A DNA stretch of 64,000 nucleotides from Alphaproteobacteria bacterium (lineage in GTDB: Bacteria > Pseudomonadota > Alphaproteobacteria > UBA8366), in assembly GCA_009377445.1 (NCBI GenBank), contig WHUA01000001.1, positions 708,725 to 772,724 on the forward strand. Direction: 5' to 3'. Below are positions 45,059-54,816 of this stretch, one piece after another. The translations under genes and the position numbers were made by a program. The notes under the pieces are model-generated. The model was not told the DNA's origin, made no database searches, and worked only from the letters and a program-made list of their open reading frames with translations. Within the stretch, counting starts at the first letter, position 1, and every line of letters starts with the position of its first letter.

Positions 45059-45604
45059 ATGGCTGAGACAAGCGGACCGCCCGGGGGACCGCGCGTGCGG
45101 GAGATACCCGCGGGCGACAACCGCTTGCGCCTCGTTTGCCCGGACTGCGGTTTCATCAACTACGAGAACCCGAAGGTCGTCGTCGGCTCGGTCGTCACCT
45201 GGCAGGACAGGTTTCTGCTGTGCCGCCGCGCGATCGACCCGCGCAAGGGCCACTGGACCATCCCCGCGGGCTTTCTCGAGCTCAACGAATCGGCGATCGA
45301 CGGCGCCCGGCGCGAGGCCACCGAAGAGGCCTGCGCCGATATCGAGATCGACGCGCTGCTCGCGGTCTACAACGTGCCGCGGATCAGCCAGGTCCAGCTC
45401 ATCTACCGCGCGGTTCTGCGCCGGCCCGAATTTGCGGCGGGCGAGGAGAGCCTGGAAGTCGCCTTGTTCGATTGGGAAGACCTGCCGTGGCGCGATCTCG
45501 CTTTCCCGTCCGTGCGCTGGGCGCTGCATCATTTCCAAGAGGTGCGCGGCGAGGCGAGCTTCGCGCCGCGGAGCAATCCACCCGGTGAGGCGGGCAATTA
45601 CTGA
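45059..45604 (+). CDS. Nudix hydrolase with zinc ribbon
   Basis: 181 residues. A partial zinc-ribbon-like start ([20 protein letters not shown]) precedes the Nudix box [21 protein letters not shown]. The layout resembles the C-terminal half of NudC-type NADH pyrophosphatases, but the protein is shorter. Substrate (nucleoside diphosphate derivative) unknown. Its stop overlaps the yciB stop tail-to-tail by 7 bp. Confidence 0.88.
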   Translation: MAETSGPPGGPRVREIPAGDNRLRLVCPDCGFINYENPKVVVGSVVTWQDRFLLCRRAIDPRKGHWTIPAGFLELNESAIDGARREATEEACADIEIDALLAVYNVPRISQVQLIYRAVLRRPEFAAGEESLEVALFDWEDLPWRDLAFPSVRWALHHFQEVRGEASFAPRSNPPGEAGNY

Positions 45605-46182
45605 GAATCGGCGCCTTCCGATGGGTTCACGGGTTCCGGTATCTGGTGGCGGGTGATCACCGGCACCTGGAAAGCCGTGAAGACGAAGGTCAGCGCCAGT
45701 ATCCCGAATATCTTGAAGTTGACCCAGACGTCGGTCGAAAAGCTGCGCCACACGATCTCGTTGAGTATCGCCATGGCGGCGAAAAAGAGCGCGAAGCGCA
45801 CGGTGATGATGTACCAGCCGCGGTCCGTGAGCTGCCACGCCGATTTCAGGAGCGGCTTCAGCAACGGCCGCCCGAACAGCAGTCCGCCGAACAGCACCAG
45901 CGAGAACAGCGCCTGCACGATCGTCGGCTTCATCTTGATGAAGCGCTCGTCGTTGAGCCAAAGCGTGAGACCGCCGAAGACCATGACCACGGCCGCTGTG
46001 ACCACGGGCATGATCGGGAGCCGGCGCTCGATCGCCAGCGACAGGCCCACCGCCACGACGGTGACCGCCATCAAGGCGGCGGTCGCGGCGAACAGGCCCG
46101 CCGCGAGGTAGGCGGCGAAGAAGGCGACGAGCGGGGAATAGTCGACGAAGGGCTTCAGCCAGCCTGGGGCGCGTTCGGACAT
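45598..46182 (-). CDS. yciB: Inner-membrane septation protein A (YciB/IspZ)
   Basis: 194 residues with about five to six helices. [74 protein letters not shown] are family signatures (split here by short gaps). Inner-membrane protein linked to cell-envelope and septum integrity. Confidence 0.93.
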   Translation of the reverse strand: MSERAPGWLKPFVDYSPLVAFFAAYLAAGLFAATAALMAVTVVAVGLSLAIERRLPIMPVVTAAVVMVFGGLTLWLNDERFIKMKPTIVQALFSLVLFGGLLFGRPLLKPLLKSAWQLTDRGWYIITVRFALFFAAMAILNEIVWRSFSTDVWVNFKIFGILALTFVFTAFQVPVITRHQIPEPVNPSEGADSQ

Positions 46183-46297
46183 CGGCGGTTTATATCAACT
46201 GCGCTCCGGGCCGCCTAGCTTCGCGTGCGATCCGGGGTGGCAGCCCGGCACGCCCGCCGCTATCATGCCGCCCGGCAGACGGCACACGCGAGCGACG

Positions 46298-47500
46298 ATG
46301 ACCGGCCAGGCGATTACCTTCCGCGAGATGCTGGCGCCGGTGAGCGCGGAAGAGTTCTTCGAGCGCCACCACGACAGCCGGCCGCTGCACGTGCCGGGCG
46401 GCGGCGGCAAGTTTGCCCAGGTCTTCTCCTGGGGCGCGTTGAATACCCTCCTCAACATGCCGAACGTCTGGACGAGCCGGACGGTGAAGATCGCGCGGGA
46501 CGGCGACACGCTTGCCGCCGAAGATTTTTGCCGGCCCGTCTACGGGCGCGAAGGGCAGGCGGCGCTGGAGGCCGACCCGGCGAAGGTGCGCCGCCATCTC
46601 CGCGACGGCGCGACCATCGTGCTCGACTTCGTCGAATGCCTTTCGCCGGCCGTCGCCTCCGTCTCGGCGGCGCTGCAGGTCTGGTTCGGCGGGCCGACGA
46701 CCTGCAACCTCTACTGCTCCTGGCGCGAGCAGCAGGGCTTCGCGTCCCACTTCGACACCACCGACGTGATCGTGCTGCAGATTACGGGCAGCAAGCGGTG
46801 GCGCGTCTACGAGGGACGCTTCGAGCAGCCGGTCGAAGCGCCCGGTTTCGAGACGACGGGCTATCCGCAGGAATTCCACGAGCGCCGGAAGGGCGCGGTG
46901 CTCATGACGCCGGAGCTGACGCCGGGCGACCTGCTCTACCTGCCGCGCGGGCAGTATCACGACGCCCTGGCATCGAGCGAAGCGAGCCTCCATCTTACCT
47001 TCGGTGTGACGCAGGCCACCGGGCACGACGTGCTGATGCAGCTCGCCGACGCCTTCGTCGACGATCCGCTGTTCCGCAAGCCCTTCCCGCCGTTCGACGA
47101 CGAAGCGGCACACGAGGCGCATGTGCGCGCGCTGGCGGACCGTATGCGGGACATCGTCGCCGATCCGGCGTCGTCGGATGGCTTGCGCCGGTTCCAGCAC
47201 GATCGCGCCTTCCTCTTCTGCTATCCGCAATACGATCTGCCCGACCGCAGCGACCCCGTGATCTTCCGGGTGCAAAGCCTCAAGGCGCGGCTCGTGCGGC
47301 GCGGCGCCGCCCATCAGCTGCAGACGCAAGGCGGCAAGGCCGTCCTCGGCGAGGCCGACGCGAAGCTGGCGGACTGGGTGCTGTCGCGCGACTTCTTTTC
47401 CGCGGACGAGCTCGCCGAGACCGCGCGCCGCCATGGGCTGGCCGACGCGTCGGCCGCGGTCGAGACCTTCCGGAATGCCGGGTTGATTGCGCCGATTTGA
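46298..47500 (+). CDS. JmjC-like cupin domain protein (possible ribosomal oxygenase)
   Basis: 400 residues from ATG 46298. The facial triad is likely His-x-Asp in SHFDTTDVIVLQITGSKRW and His in RGQYHDALAS, and LYLPRGQYH is typical of RoxA/NO66-type JmjC proteins. These are Fe(II)/2-oxoglutarate hydroxylases, some acting on ribosomal protein or translation targets. The C-terminal winged-helix-like part is present. The target here is unproven. Confidence 0.82.
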   Translation: MTGQAITFREMLAPVSAEEFFERHHDSRPLHVPGGGGKFAQVFSWGALNTLLNMPNVWTSRTVKIARDGDTLAAEDFCRPVYGREGQAALEADPAKVRRHLRDGATIVLDFVECLSPAVASVSAALQVWFGGPTTCNLYCSWREQQGFASHFDTTDVIVLQITGSKRWRVYEGRFEQPVEAPGFETTGYPQEFHERRKGAVLMTPELTPGDLLYLPRGQYHDALASSEASLHLTFGVTQATGHDVLMQLADAFVDDPLFRKPFPPFDDEAAHEAHVRALADRMRDIVADPASSDGLRRFQHDRAFLFCYPQYDLPDRSDPVIFRVQSLKARLVRRGAAHQLQTQGGKAVLGEADAKLADWVLSRDFFSADELAETARRHGLADASAAVETFRNAGLIAPI

Positions 47501-47560
47501 CGTGCGGCAGGCGAAACTTCGGCTTGATATGGCGATACGGAGCGCCGTATATACCAAGAT

Positions 47561-47818
47561 ATGGTGACCACGCCGCCCAATCGTCCGTCCATGACACCCG
47601 CCGTTCAGGGCGGCGCCACCATCCCGCAGCAGCCGGCGCGGCAGGACACGCCGAAGCGGACCGCCGATCGGCCCACATATGCGGCCGCGGGCACGCACCA
47701 CCCGGCCGACGTCGACGCCGCCGCGCGCAGGCTCGATGTCCTGCTGGCGAAAGACGCGAACGGCGAGCCGCGCAAGGACGTGCCGCGGCGCGGCTTCTAT
47801 CTCAACATCGTCGTCTGA
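47561..47818 (+). CDS. Small Pro/Ala-rich protein with C-terminal RGxxLNIxV tail
   Basis: 85 residues from ATG 47561. The N-terminal half is Pro-, Gln- and Thr-rich, the end is PRRGFYLNIVV. Shares the C-terminal pattern of the 44766 protein. A short hairpin (ATACGG/CCGTAT, about 47535-47550) is upstream. It is convergent with ftsY, 18 bp apart. Function unknown. Confidence 0.55.
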   Translation: MVTTPPNRPSMTPAVQGGATIPQQPARQDTPKRTADRPTYAAAGTHHPADVDAAARRLDVLLAKDANGEPRKDVPRRGFYLNIVV

Positions 47819-47836
47819 CCGGTCCGCCGGCAGGTT

Positions 47837-48763
47837 CTACGCTTCGAGGCCCATGAGCCCGCGCGCGAAGGCGTCGGCATCGAAGGGCTTGAGGTCGTCG
47901 GCGCCTTCGCCGACGCCGACGGCGCGGATCGGGATGGCGAATTTCTCCGCCAGCGCCACCAGCACGCCGCCCTTGGCCGAGCCGTCGAGCTTGGTGACGA
48001 CCAGGCCGGTGATCGGCAGCATCTCGCGGAAGGTCGAAACCTGGCTGAGCGCATTCTGGCCGGTCGTCGCGTCGAGCACCAACAGGCAATCCTGCGGCGC
48101 TTCCGGGTCGAGCTTCTTCAGCACGCGGGCGACCTTTTCGAGCTCGGCCATCAGGTTCGCCTTGTTGTGCAGGCGGCCCGCGGTGTCGATCAGCAGCACG
48201 TCCGCATTGTCCCGCTGCGCCTGCTGCAAGGCGTCGTAGGCGAGGCCCGCCGAATCCGCGCCTTGCGGGCGGGATATCACCGGGCAGCCGCTGCGCTCGC
48301 CCCAGATCTTGAGCTGCTCCACGGCGGCGGCGCGGAAGGTGTCGCCCGCCGCCAGCACGACGCGCTTGCCGTCGTCGCGCATCGCCTTGGCGAGCTTGCC
48401 GATGGTCGTGGTCTTGCCGGTGCCGTTAACGCCGATGACGAGGATCACGTGGGGCTTCTTTGCCGGGTCAATTCCGACCGGCTTCGCGACGGGGGCGAGG
48501 ATGGCGGCGATCTCGGAAGCGAGCGCCCGGCGCACCGCCTCGGGCGTGACGTCCTTCTCGAACCGCGTGTCGGCGATCTTTCCGGCGAGCTTCGCTGCCG
48601 TCGCCGGCCCGACGTCGGCGGCGATCAGCACCTCTTCGAGACCCTCGATCGCTTCCTCGTCGAGTTTTCGCCGGGTGAAGACCGACGAGATGCCGTCGAC
48701 GATCCGATTGGAGGATTTCGAGAGGCCGGCGCGCAGGCGGCCGAGCCAGCCTTGGCCGCTCAT
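47837..48763 (-). CDS. ftsY: Signal recognition particle receptor FtsY
   Basis: 308 residues. The N domain is followed by the G domain: GVNGTGKTTTIGKLA (P-loop), DTFRAAAVEQL, LIDTAGR, TKLDGSAKGG. It lacks the long acidic A domain seen in Escherichia coli FtsY, as in many alphaproteobacteria. It receives the SRP-ribosome complex at the membrane. Its start overlaps the mtaB stop; ffh is 2.3 kb away on the other strand. Confidence 0.97.
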   Translation of the reverse strand: MSGQGWLGRLRAGLSKSSNRIVDGISSVFTRRKLDEEAIEGLEEVLIAADVGPATAAKLAGKIADTRFEKDVTPEAVRRALASEIAAILAPVAKPVGIDPAKKPHVILVIGVNGTGKTTTIGKLAKAMRDDGKRVVLAAGDTFRAAAVEQLKIWGERSGCPVISRPQGADSAGLAYDALQQAQRDNADVLLIDTAGRLHNKANLMAELEKVARVLKKLDPEAPQDCLLVLDATTGQNALSQVSTFREMLPITGLVVTKLDGSAKGGVLVALAEKFAIPIRAVGVGEGADDLKPFDADAFARGLMGLEA

Positions 48764-50022
48764 GCGGCGGCCCCGCTCAGGATCTGCCCGATGAGCCTGT
48801 CGCCGCTCGCAGCGGCGACGCGCGCTCTGACCAACGTGCCGTCGGCGACCGGCGCGTCGAGCGCGATCGGGGCGAAATGCTCGGTGCGTCCCCTACCGTC
48901 CCGCTCCACCAGGACCTGCGCCGTGCTTCCGACGCGGGCGGCGAGAAAGGCCGCCGCCGCCGTTGCGCCTGCGTCCCTCAGCCGGGCGGCGCGCTCGCGG
49001 CGGACCGGCTTCGGAAGCTGCGGCATGCGCGCGGCCGGCGTGCCCGGCCGCGCCGAATAGGGGAAAACGTGCAGCCAGGTGAGACCGCAATCTGCGACGA
49101 GGTCCAGCGAGGCCTGGAACATCTCCTCCGTCTCGGTCGGGAATCCCGCGATCAGGTCCGCGCCGAACACGACGTCCGGGCGGAGGTCGCGCACCCGCCG
49201 GCAGAACGCGACCGCATCGGCCCGCGTGTGGCGGCGCTTCATGCGCTTCAGGATCATGTCGTGGCCGGCCTGGAGCGACAGGTGGAGATGCGGCATCAGC
49301 CGCGGCTCGCGGGCGATCAGATCGAGCAGGTCGTCGTCCACCTCGACAGCGTCGATCGAGGAGAGGCGCAGCCTCCGCAGCTCCGGCACCAAAGTCAGCA
49401 GCCGGCGGGCAAGCTGGCCGAGGCTGGGCCGGCCCGGCAGATCGGCGCCATAAGAGGTGATGTCGACGCCGGTCAGCACGATCTCGTTGTACCCGGCTTC
49501 GACCAGAAGGCGCGCCTGCTCGACCACCGCGCCCGCGGGAACCGAGCGGCTGTTGCCGCGCCCGTAGGGGATGATGCAGAAGGTGCAGCGATGGTCGCAG
49601 CCGTTCTGCACCTGGACGAAAGCGCGGGCGCGGTCCTCGAAGCCGGTGATCAGGTGATGCGCCGTCTCTTCGGTCGCCATGATGTTGCCGACATCCACAC
49701 GCGGGCCGCCAGCGCCGGCGTAACTCTCGGGCCGCAGCTTCTCGCCGTTGCCGATGACGCTGTCCACTTCGGGCATCGCGGCGAAACCGTCCGCGCCGAC
49801 CTGGGCGGCGCAGCCGGTGACGATGATGCGGGCGCCGGGGTTCTCGCGCCTTGCCTTCCGGATCGCCTGGCGCGCCTGGCGCTCGGCTTCGGCGGTCACG
49901 GCGCAGGTGTTGAAGATGATGGCATTGCCGAGCCCCGCATCCCGCGCGTGCCGGCGCATGACCTCGGACTCGAAGGCGTTGAGCCGGCAGCCGAAGGTGA
50001 CGACCTGCGGATCGCGGCTCAT
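48760..50022 (-). CDS. mtaB: tRNA (N6-L-threonylcarbamoyladenosine-37-C2)-methylthiotransferase MtaB
   Basis: 420 residues. The N-terminal TFGCRLNAFES and CAVTAEAERQARQAIRKARRENP, the radical-SAM motif GCDHRCTFCIIPYGRG, and a C-terminal TRAM-like region identify MtaB. It adds methylthio to t6A37 of tRNAs that read ANN codons. Overlaps dapF and ftsY by 4 bp each. Confidence 0.95.
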   Translation of the reverse strand: MSRDPQVVTFGCRLNAFESEVMRRHARDAGLGNAIIFNTCAVTAEAERQARQAIRKARRENPGARIIVTGCAAQVGADGFAAMPEVDSVIGNGEKLRPESYAGAGGPRVDVGNIMATEETAHHLITGFEDRARAFVQVQNGCDHRCTFCIIPYGRGNSRSVPAGAVVEQARLLVEAGYNEIVLTGVDITSYGADLPGRPSLGQLARRLLTLVPELRRLRLSSIDAVEVDDDLLDLIAREPRLMPHLHLSLQAGHDMILKRMKRRHTRADAVAFCRRVRDLRPDVVFGADLIAGFPTETEEMFQASLDLVADCGLTWLHVFPYSARPGTPAARMPQLPKPVRRERAARLRDAGATAAAAFLAARVGSTAQVLVERDGRGRTEHFAPIALDAPVADGTLVRARVAAASGDRLIGQILSGAAA

Positions 50023-50834
50023 GGGGCGAGCTCTCCCTTGAAGCTGACGGCGACCGGCCCGGTCAGCACAACATGGCCGTTCTCCAGCCAGTCGACTGAC
50101 AGTGCACCGCCGTCGACGTCGATCTCGACCGTGCGGCCGGCCAGCCCGCGGCGGGCGGCGGCGACGCCCGTGGCGCAGGCGCCGGAGCCGCAGGCCAGCG
50201 TGATGCCGACGCCGCGCTCCCAGACCCGAAGGCGGATCTTGTCCTTGCCCGTTATCGAGGCGACTTCGACGTTGGTGCGCTCGGGGAACAGCGGATGGCG
50301 CTCGATCTCGGGGCCGTACCGCTCCAGGTCGACCGCCTCGGTGTCGCCGACGAAGAAGACGCAGTGTGGGTTGCCCATGCCGACGGCGACCGGATCGGCG
50401 AGCGGGCCCACCGCGAGCGGCAGCGCCAGCGTGTCGCAGTCGCGCGCGAGCGGGATGTCCCGCCAGCCCGTGCGGGCCGCGCCCATGTCGACGGCATAGA
50501 GCCCATCGCCCCGTTTTTCCGCGCGGAGAAGCCCCGCGATCGTCTCGATGGCGAGGGTATCGCCACCCGTCTCCGCCATCACGGCGGCGGCGACGCAGCG
50601 CGTGCCGTTGCCGCAGGCGCCGGCCTCGCTGCCGTCCTGGTTATGAAAGCGGAAGGCGACGTCGGCCTGGCCGTTCTTCGGCGGATCGACGAAGACGAGC
50701 TGGTCGAACCCGACCCCGCGGTGCCGGTCGCCGATCGCGCGCATCCGCTCGGCGGAAAGGGCGATTTTGCCCTTGCGCCGATCGATCACGACGAAGTCGT
50801 TGCCGAGGCCGTGCATCTTGGTGAAGGGGATCAT
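50019..50834 (-). CDS. dapF: Diaminopimelate epimerase
   Basis: 271 residues. KMHGLGNDFVVID, the catalytic Cys in ACGNGTRCVAA, and the second Cys in CGSGACATGVAAARRG. It converts LL- to meso-diaminopimelate for lysine and peptidoglycan synthesis. First gene of a dapF-mtaB-ftsY operon with overlapping junctions. Confidence 0.97.
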   Translation of the reverse strand: MIPFTKMHGLGNDFVVIDRRKGKIALSAERMRAIGDRHRGVGFDQLVFVDPPKNGQADVAFRFHNQDGSEAGACGNGTRCVAAAVMAETGGDTLAIETIAGLLRAEKRGDGLYAVDMGAARTGWRDIPLARDCDTLALPLAVGPLADPVAVGMGNPHCVFFVGDTEAVDLERYGPEIERHPLFPERTNVEVASITGKDKIRLRVWERGVGITLACGSGACATGVAAARRGLAGRTVEIDVDGGALSVDWLENGHVVLTGPVAVSFKGELAP

Positions 50835-51000
50835 GGCTCCTGTCCCTGCCGTCCCGCCTTATATGGTCGCGGCGGGCCGCAAGTCTAGGAAATTAAGGGT
50901 TTTCGGGCCGGGTAGTCGGCTTGACTCGGTTCCATCGCAGGAGTACAAGCCGGCCAGCCTTTAGAGAAAAGCAGGTGACCCGTAGGTCCCGAGGGGCTAC

Positions 51001-51029
51001 GCCAGTCCGCGAGGTTCGCGCACTGGCGC
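51001..51029. repeat. Long hairpin upstream of ffh
   Basis: CGCCAGT-C-CGCGA-GGT-TCGCG-C-ACTGGCG: 12 base pairs with a single C/C mismatch and a 3-nt loop, 74 bp before the ffh start and in a 268-bp gap with no gene. Could be the end of a leader or an attenuator; no adjoining T tract. Confidence 0.6.
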
Positions 51030-51102
51030 GTTTCGCGTTGTCCGGCCCTGGTCGGGGCAGGCGAAGCGAGGCGATGGCGCAGGATATGGCACAGGACGGC
51101 TC

Positions 51103-52473
51103 ATGTTCGACAGTCTGACCACCCGATTGGGCGACGTGCTCGACCGCTTGAAGCGGCGCGGCGCGCTCAAGGAGCAGGACGTCGAGGCGGCGCTCCGCGA
51201 GGTGCGGGTCGCGCTGCTGGAAGCCGACGTCGCGCTTCCCGTGGTCCGCGACCTGGTGGCCAAGGTCAAGGAAAAGGCCATCGGCCGCGAGGTGCTGAAG
51301 TCGATCACCCCGGGCCAGATGGTCGTCAAGATCGTCCACGACACCTTGGTCGAGACGCTGGGCGGCGAGGGCGAGGACGTCATGCTGCCCGCCGACCCGC
51401 CGGGCGCCATCCTGATGGTCGGCCTGCAGGGCTCGGGCAAGACGACGACCACGGCCAAGCTGGCGCTCAGGCTCAAGGACCGCGAGCACAAGAAGGTGCT
51501 GATGGCCTCGCTCGACGTCGCCCGGCCCGCGGCGCAGGAACAGCTCAAGATCCTGGGTGAGCAGGCCGGCGTGGCGACGCTGCCGGTCGTCGCCGGGCAG
51601 CGCCCGGTCGAGATCGCGCGGCGCGCGATGGAGGCGGGACGTTTCGGCGGCTACGACGTGGTCCTGCTTGATACCGCCGGGCGGCTGCACGTCGACGAGG
51701 CGCTGATGGACGAGGTGGCGGCGGTGCGTGACGCCGCCATGCCGCTCGAGACGCTGCTCGTCGCCGACGCCATGACCGGCCAGGACGCGGTCAATGTCGG
51801 CAAGGCCTTCCATGATCGGTTGGGCCTCACGGGCATCGTGCTGACCCGCGTCGACGGCGACGCCCGCGGCGGCGCGGCGCTCTCGATGCGCGCGGTCACC
51901 GGCTGCCCGATCAAGCTGCTGGGGGTCGGCGAGAAGCTCGACGCGCTGGAAGCCTTCCATCCCGACCGCATCGCCGGCCGCATCCTCGGCATGGGCGACG
52001 TGGTGAGCCTGGTGGAGAAGGTCGCCGAAACCGTCGAGGCCGAGGATGCGGAAAAGCTCGCCGCAAAGCTCGCCAAGGGCGAGATGGATCTCAACGATCT
52101 CGCCGAGCAGCTTCGCCAGATCCGCAAGATGGGCGGCATGTCGGGCCTGATGGGCCTGCTGCCGGGCGTCGCCAAGATGAAGAACCAGTTGGCGCAGGCG
52201 AATATCGACGAGTCGATCGTCAAGCGCCAGGAGGCGATCATCCAGTCGATGACGCCGCACGAGCGCCGCCGGCCGCAGGTCATTCAGGCCTCGCGCAGGC
52301 GGCGCATCGCGACCGGGTCCGGCACCACGGTGCCGGAGGTGAACAAGCTGCTCAAGCAGTTCATGACGATGAACAAGATGATGAAGAAAGTCGGCAAGAT
52401 GGGAAAGAAGGGCATGCTGCGCGGCGGGTTTCCGCCGATGCCGGGTATGCCCGGCATGCCGCCCCGATTCTAG
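51103..52473 (+). CDS. ffh: Signal recognition particle protein Ffh
   Basis: 456 residues. NG domain: GLQGSGKTTTTAKLA, DVARPAAQEQL, LLDTAGRLHVDE, TRVDGDARGGAALS. The Met-rich M domain ends FMTMNKMMKKVGKMG and GMPGMPPRF. It binds signal sequences and 4.5S RNA. Followed 33 bp later by rpsP. Confidence 0.97.
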   Translation: MFDSLTTRLGDVLDRLKRRGALKEQDVEAALREVRVALLEADVALPVVRDLVAKVKEKAIGREVLKSITPGQMVVKIVHDTLVETLGGEGEDVMLPADPPGAILMVGLQGSGKTTTTAKLALRLKDREHKKVLMASLDVARPAAQEQLKILGEQAGVATLPVVAGQRPVEIARRAMEAGRFGGYDVVLLDTAGRLHVDEALMDEVAAVRDAAMPLETLLVADAMTGQDAVNVGKAFHDRLGLTGIVLTRVDGDARGGAALSMRAVTGCPIKLLGVGEKLDALEAFHPDRIAGRILGMGDVVSLVEKVAETVEAEDAEKLAAKLAKGEMDLNDLAEQLRQIRKMGGMSGLMGLLPGVAKMKNQLAQANIDESIVKRQEAIIQSMTPHERRRPQVIQASRRRRIATGSGTTVPEVNKLLKQFMTMNKMMKKVGKMGKKGMLRGGFPPMPGMPGMPPRF

Positions 52474-52506
52474 ATATTCGACGAAAGACGAGGGAAACGA
52501 AAAGCG

Positions 52507-52962
52507 ATGTCATTGAAAATCCGGTTGGCGCGCGGTGGCGCCAAGAAGCGGCCCTTCTATCGTATCGTGGTGGCGGATTCCCGCATGCCGCGCGACGGGC
52601 GGTTCATCGAGCGGGTCGGCACCTACAATCCGATGCTCGCCAAGGATCACCCCGAGCGGATCACCCTGCAGGCCGAGCGCATCCAGCATTGGCTGAAGGT
52701 CGGCGCGCTGCCGTCCGACCGCGTCGCGCGGTTCCTGGGACAGGCGGAGATCATCGCCATGCCGACCTGGCGCGAGCAGCCGCAGAAGAGCGCGCCCCGG
52801 CCCAAGACGCTGGAGCGGCTGGCGGCGCGCGAGGAGAAGCAGAAGGCTTCCGCGGAGGCGGCGAAGGAAGCCGCGGCGGCGGCGGCAGCGGCCGAGCCTG
52901 CGCCTGCCGCAGCGGAAGCCGAGCCTGCGCCGGCCGCAGAGGAAGAGAAGACGGAGGGCTGA
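52507..52962 (+). CDS. rpsP: 30S ribosomal protein S16
   Basis: 151 residues. [23 protein letters not shown] and GTYNPM are signature sequences. The last 60 residues are an Ala/Pro/Glu-rich tail, longer than the roughly 80-residue core; such tails are common in alphaproteobacteria. Second gene of the ffh-rpsP-rimM-trmD-rplS run. Confidence 0.97.
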   Translation: MSLKIRLARGGAKKRPFYRIVVADSRMPRDGRFIERVGTYNPMLAKDHPERITLQAERIQHWLKVGALPSDRVARFLGQAEIIAMPTWREQPQKSAPRPKTLERLAAREEKQKASAEAAKEAAAAAAAAEPAPAAAEAEPAPAAEEEKTEG

Positions 52963-53009
52963 GCCCGCCGGTATTGGACGGAGCCTGGAACGGAGCCTTG
53001 AACGGAGCC

Positions 53010-53582
53010 ATGGCGCAGCAAGCGGACATGCAGAATCGCAAGGTCTGCATCGGGGTGATAGCGGGGGCGCACGGAGTCAACGGACTCGTGCGCGTCAAGA
53101 GCTTCACCGCCGATCCCGAGGACGTGGCGGCCTACGGGCCGGTCACGGACGCCGCCGGCCTGCGCCGTTTCCGCATCGAGGTGACCGGCGCGGCCCGCGA
53201 CATGCTGCTCGCGCGCATCGACGGGGTGGCCGACCGCAACGCCGCCGAGGCGCTGCGCGGGGTCGAGCTTCATGTGGAGCGCGACCGGCTGCCCGCGCCC
53301 GATGCGGACGAGTTCTACCACGCGGATCTCATCGGCCTGGCCGCCCGGTCGAAGGACGGGAGCGAGATCGGCGCCGTCACCGCGCTCTACGACTACGGCG
53401 CCGGCGACATGATCGAGATCCGCACCGCCGGCGGGCGCGTCGAGCTGCTGCCTTTCACCAAGTCGGTCGTTCCCGAGGTCGACCTGGAGCATGGCTTTGT
53501 CGTGATCGATCCGCCGTCGGAGACTTATGCCCGGCCGGAAGACGAGCGCCCAGAGGACGAGCGTGTGGAGGCCGGCACATGA
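53010..53582 (+). CDS. rimM: Ribosome maturation factor RimM
   Basis: 190 residues from ATG 53010. [18 protein letters not shown] (N-domain) and the PRC-barrel domain with [10 protein letters not shown] and [18 protein letters not shown]. It assists 30S assembly with S19. ACGGAGCC occurs three times just before the start. A second ATG is at 53028. Overlaps trmD by ATGA. Confidence 0.95.
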   Translation: MAQQADMQNRKVCIGVIAGAHGVNGLVRVKSFTADPEDVAAYGPVTDAAGLRRFRIEVTGAARDMLLARIDGVADRNAAEALRGVELHVERDRLPAPDADEFYHADLIGLAARSKDGSEIGAVTALYDYGAGDMIEIRTAGGRVELLPFTKSVVPEVDLEHGFVVIDPPSETYARPEDERPEDERVEAGT

Positions 53583-54271
53583 GCTGGGACGTCCGCGTGC
53601 TGACGATCTTCCCGGAGATGTTTCCAGGGCCGCTCGGCGAATCGCTGGCGGGCAAGGCGGCGGCGGACGGCCTCTGGTCGCTCCGCACGGTCAATATCCG
53701 GGATTTCGCGCCGGACCGCCATGCCACGGTCGACGATTCGCCCTTCGGCGGCGGGCCGGGCATGGTCATGCGGCCGGACGTCGTCCACGCCGCGCTGGAA
53801 TCGGTTGCGGGCGCGCCCGGGCCGGTAATCTACCTCACGCCTCGGGGCCGGCCGCTGGACCAGGAAACGGTGCGCGGCCTCGCGCGCGGCGCGGGAATGA
53901 CCGTGCTGTGCGGCCGCTACGAAGGCGTCGACGAGCGGGTGCTCGAAGCCCATGACGTCGTCGAGGTCAGCCTCGGCGACTTCGTGCTGTCCGGCGGCGA
54001 GCCTGCGGCGATCGCGCTGATCGATGCTTGCGTGCGCCTGCTTCCGGGCGTGATGGGCGCGGAGGAATCGCTCGAGGAAGAGAGCTTTCAGGCGGGCCTG
54101 CTGGAATACCCGCACTACACGCGGCCGGCCGAATGGCAGGGCCGCAGGGTGCCGGAGGTCCTTTTGTCCGGGCATCACGAGAATATCCGCGCCTGGCGGC
54201 GCGAACAGGCTGAACGCGTCACGCGGGAACGGCGGCCCGATCTCTGGGCGCGCGCGGTCGCGCGGATTTAG
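53579..54271 (+). CDS. trmD: tRNA (guanine-N1)-methyltransferase
   Basis: 230 residues. [13 protein letters not shown], the knot sequence [12 protein letters not shown] and [10 protein letters not shown]. It makes m1G37. Translationally coupled to rimM. Confidence 0.97.
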   Translation: MSWDVRVLTIFPEMFPGPLGESLAGKAAADGLWSLRTVNIRDFAPDRHATVDDSPFGGGPGMVMRPDVVHAALESVAGAPGPVIYLTPRGRPLDQETVRGLARGAGMTVLCGRYEGVDERVLEAHDVVEVSLGDFVLSGGEPAAIALIDACVRLLPGVMGAEESLEEESFQAGLLEYPHYTRPAEWQGRRVPEVLLSGHHENIRAWRREQAERVTRERRPDLWARAVARI

Positions 54272-54303
54272 GACGCGCAGATTTAGAGAGCGAGGACGGA
54301 AAG

Positions 54304-54741
54304 ATGGATATCATTCAAGAAGTAGAAAAAGAGCAGCTGGCGAAGCTGACGGGCGGCCGTCAGATTCCGGAGTTCCGGCCCGGCGACACGATCCGCGTCA
54401 ACGTGAAGGTCGTCGAAGGCACCCGCGAGCGCATCCAGGCGTTCGAGGGCGTCTGCATCGCCCGCAGGAACGCGGGCCTGAACAGCGCCTTCACGGTGCG
54501 CAAGATCAGCTATGGCGAAGGGGTGGAGCGCGTCTTCCCGCTCTACAGCCCGCGCGTCGAGGGAATCGAGGTCGTCCGCCGCGGTTCTGTGCGGCGCGCG
54601 AAATTGTACTATCTTAGAGGACGCCGGGGTAAATCCGCTCGCATCGCGGAAGAAACGAGCCAGCGCCGCGGGCAGGGCGTGGCCGTGCCGGAAACCGGCA
54701 CGGCCGAGAGCCGGGACGGTGACGGAGGGACGGAGGCGTAG
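54304..54741 (+). CDS. rplS: 50S ribosomal protein L19
   Basis: 145 residues. [39 protein letters not shown] and [16 protein letters not shown] are family sequences. A C-terminal Gly/Glu-rich tail exceeds the usual length of about 115. Confidence 0.97.
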   Translation: MDIIQEVEKEQLAKLTGGRQIPEFRPGDTIRVNVKVVEGTRERIQAFEGVCIARRNAGLNSAFTVRKISYGEGVERVFPLYSPRVEGIEVVRRGSVRRAKLYYLRGRRGKSARIAEETSQRRGQGVAVPETGTAESRDGDGGTEA

Positions 54742-54775
54742 CCCGCCGGCGCAACGCCGGGTACGCGAATAACGA

Positions 54776-54798
54776 GCGGCGGCCGGCGAAGCCGCCGC
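54776..54798 (+). terminator. Hairpin between rplS and the first leuC
   Basis: 8-bp stem GCGGCGGC/GCCGCCGC with a 7-nt loop, preceded by a smaller hairpin (CCGGCG/CGCCGG, 54746-54760). No T tract, so leuC may be partly co-transcribed with rplS. Confidence 0.45.
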
Positions 54799-54816
54799 GG
54801 GAGCCGAGTAAAGGGA

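Noticed and set aside
50835..51102. SRP (4.5S) RNA gene upstream of ffh
   Set aside because: The conserved SRP hairpin core with the GGAA loop and flanking GUCAGG/AGCAGCC is not present.
52979..53009. Triplicated ACGGAGCC before rimM as a special regulatory element
   Set aside because: Probably only repeated Shine-Dalgarno-like sequence in a short spacer; no further symmetry or structure supports a regulatory role.
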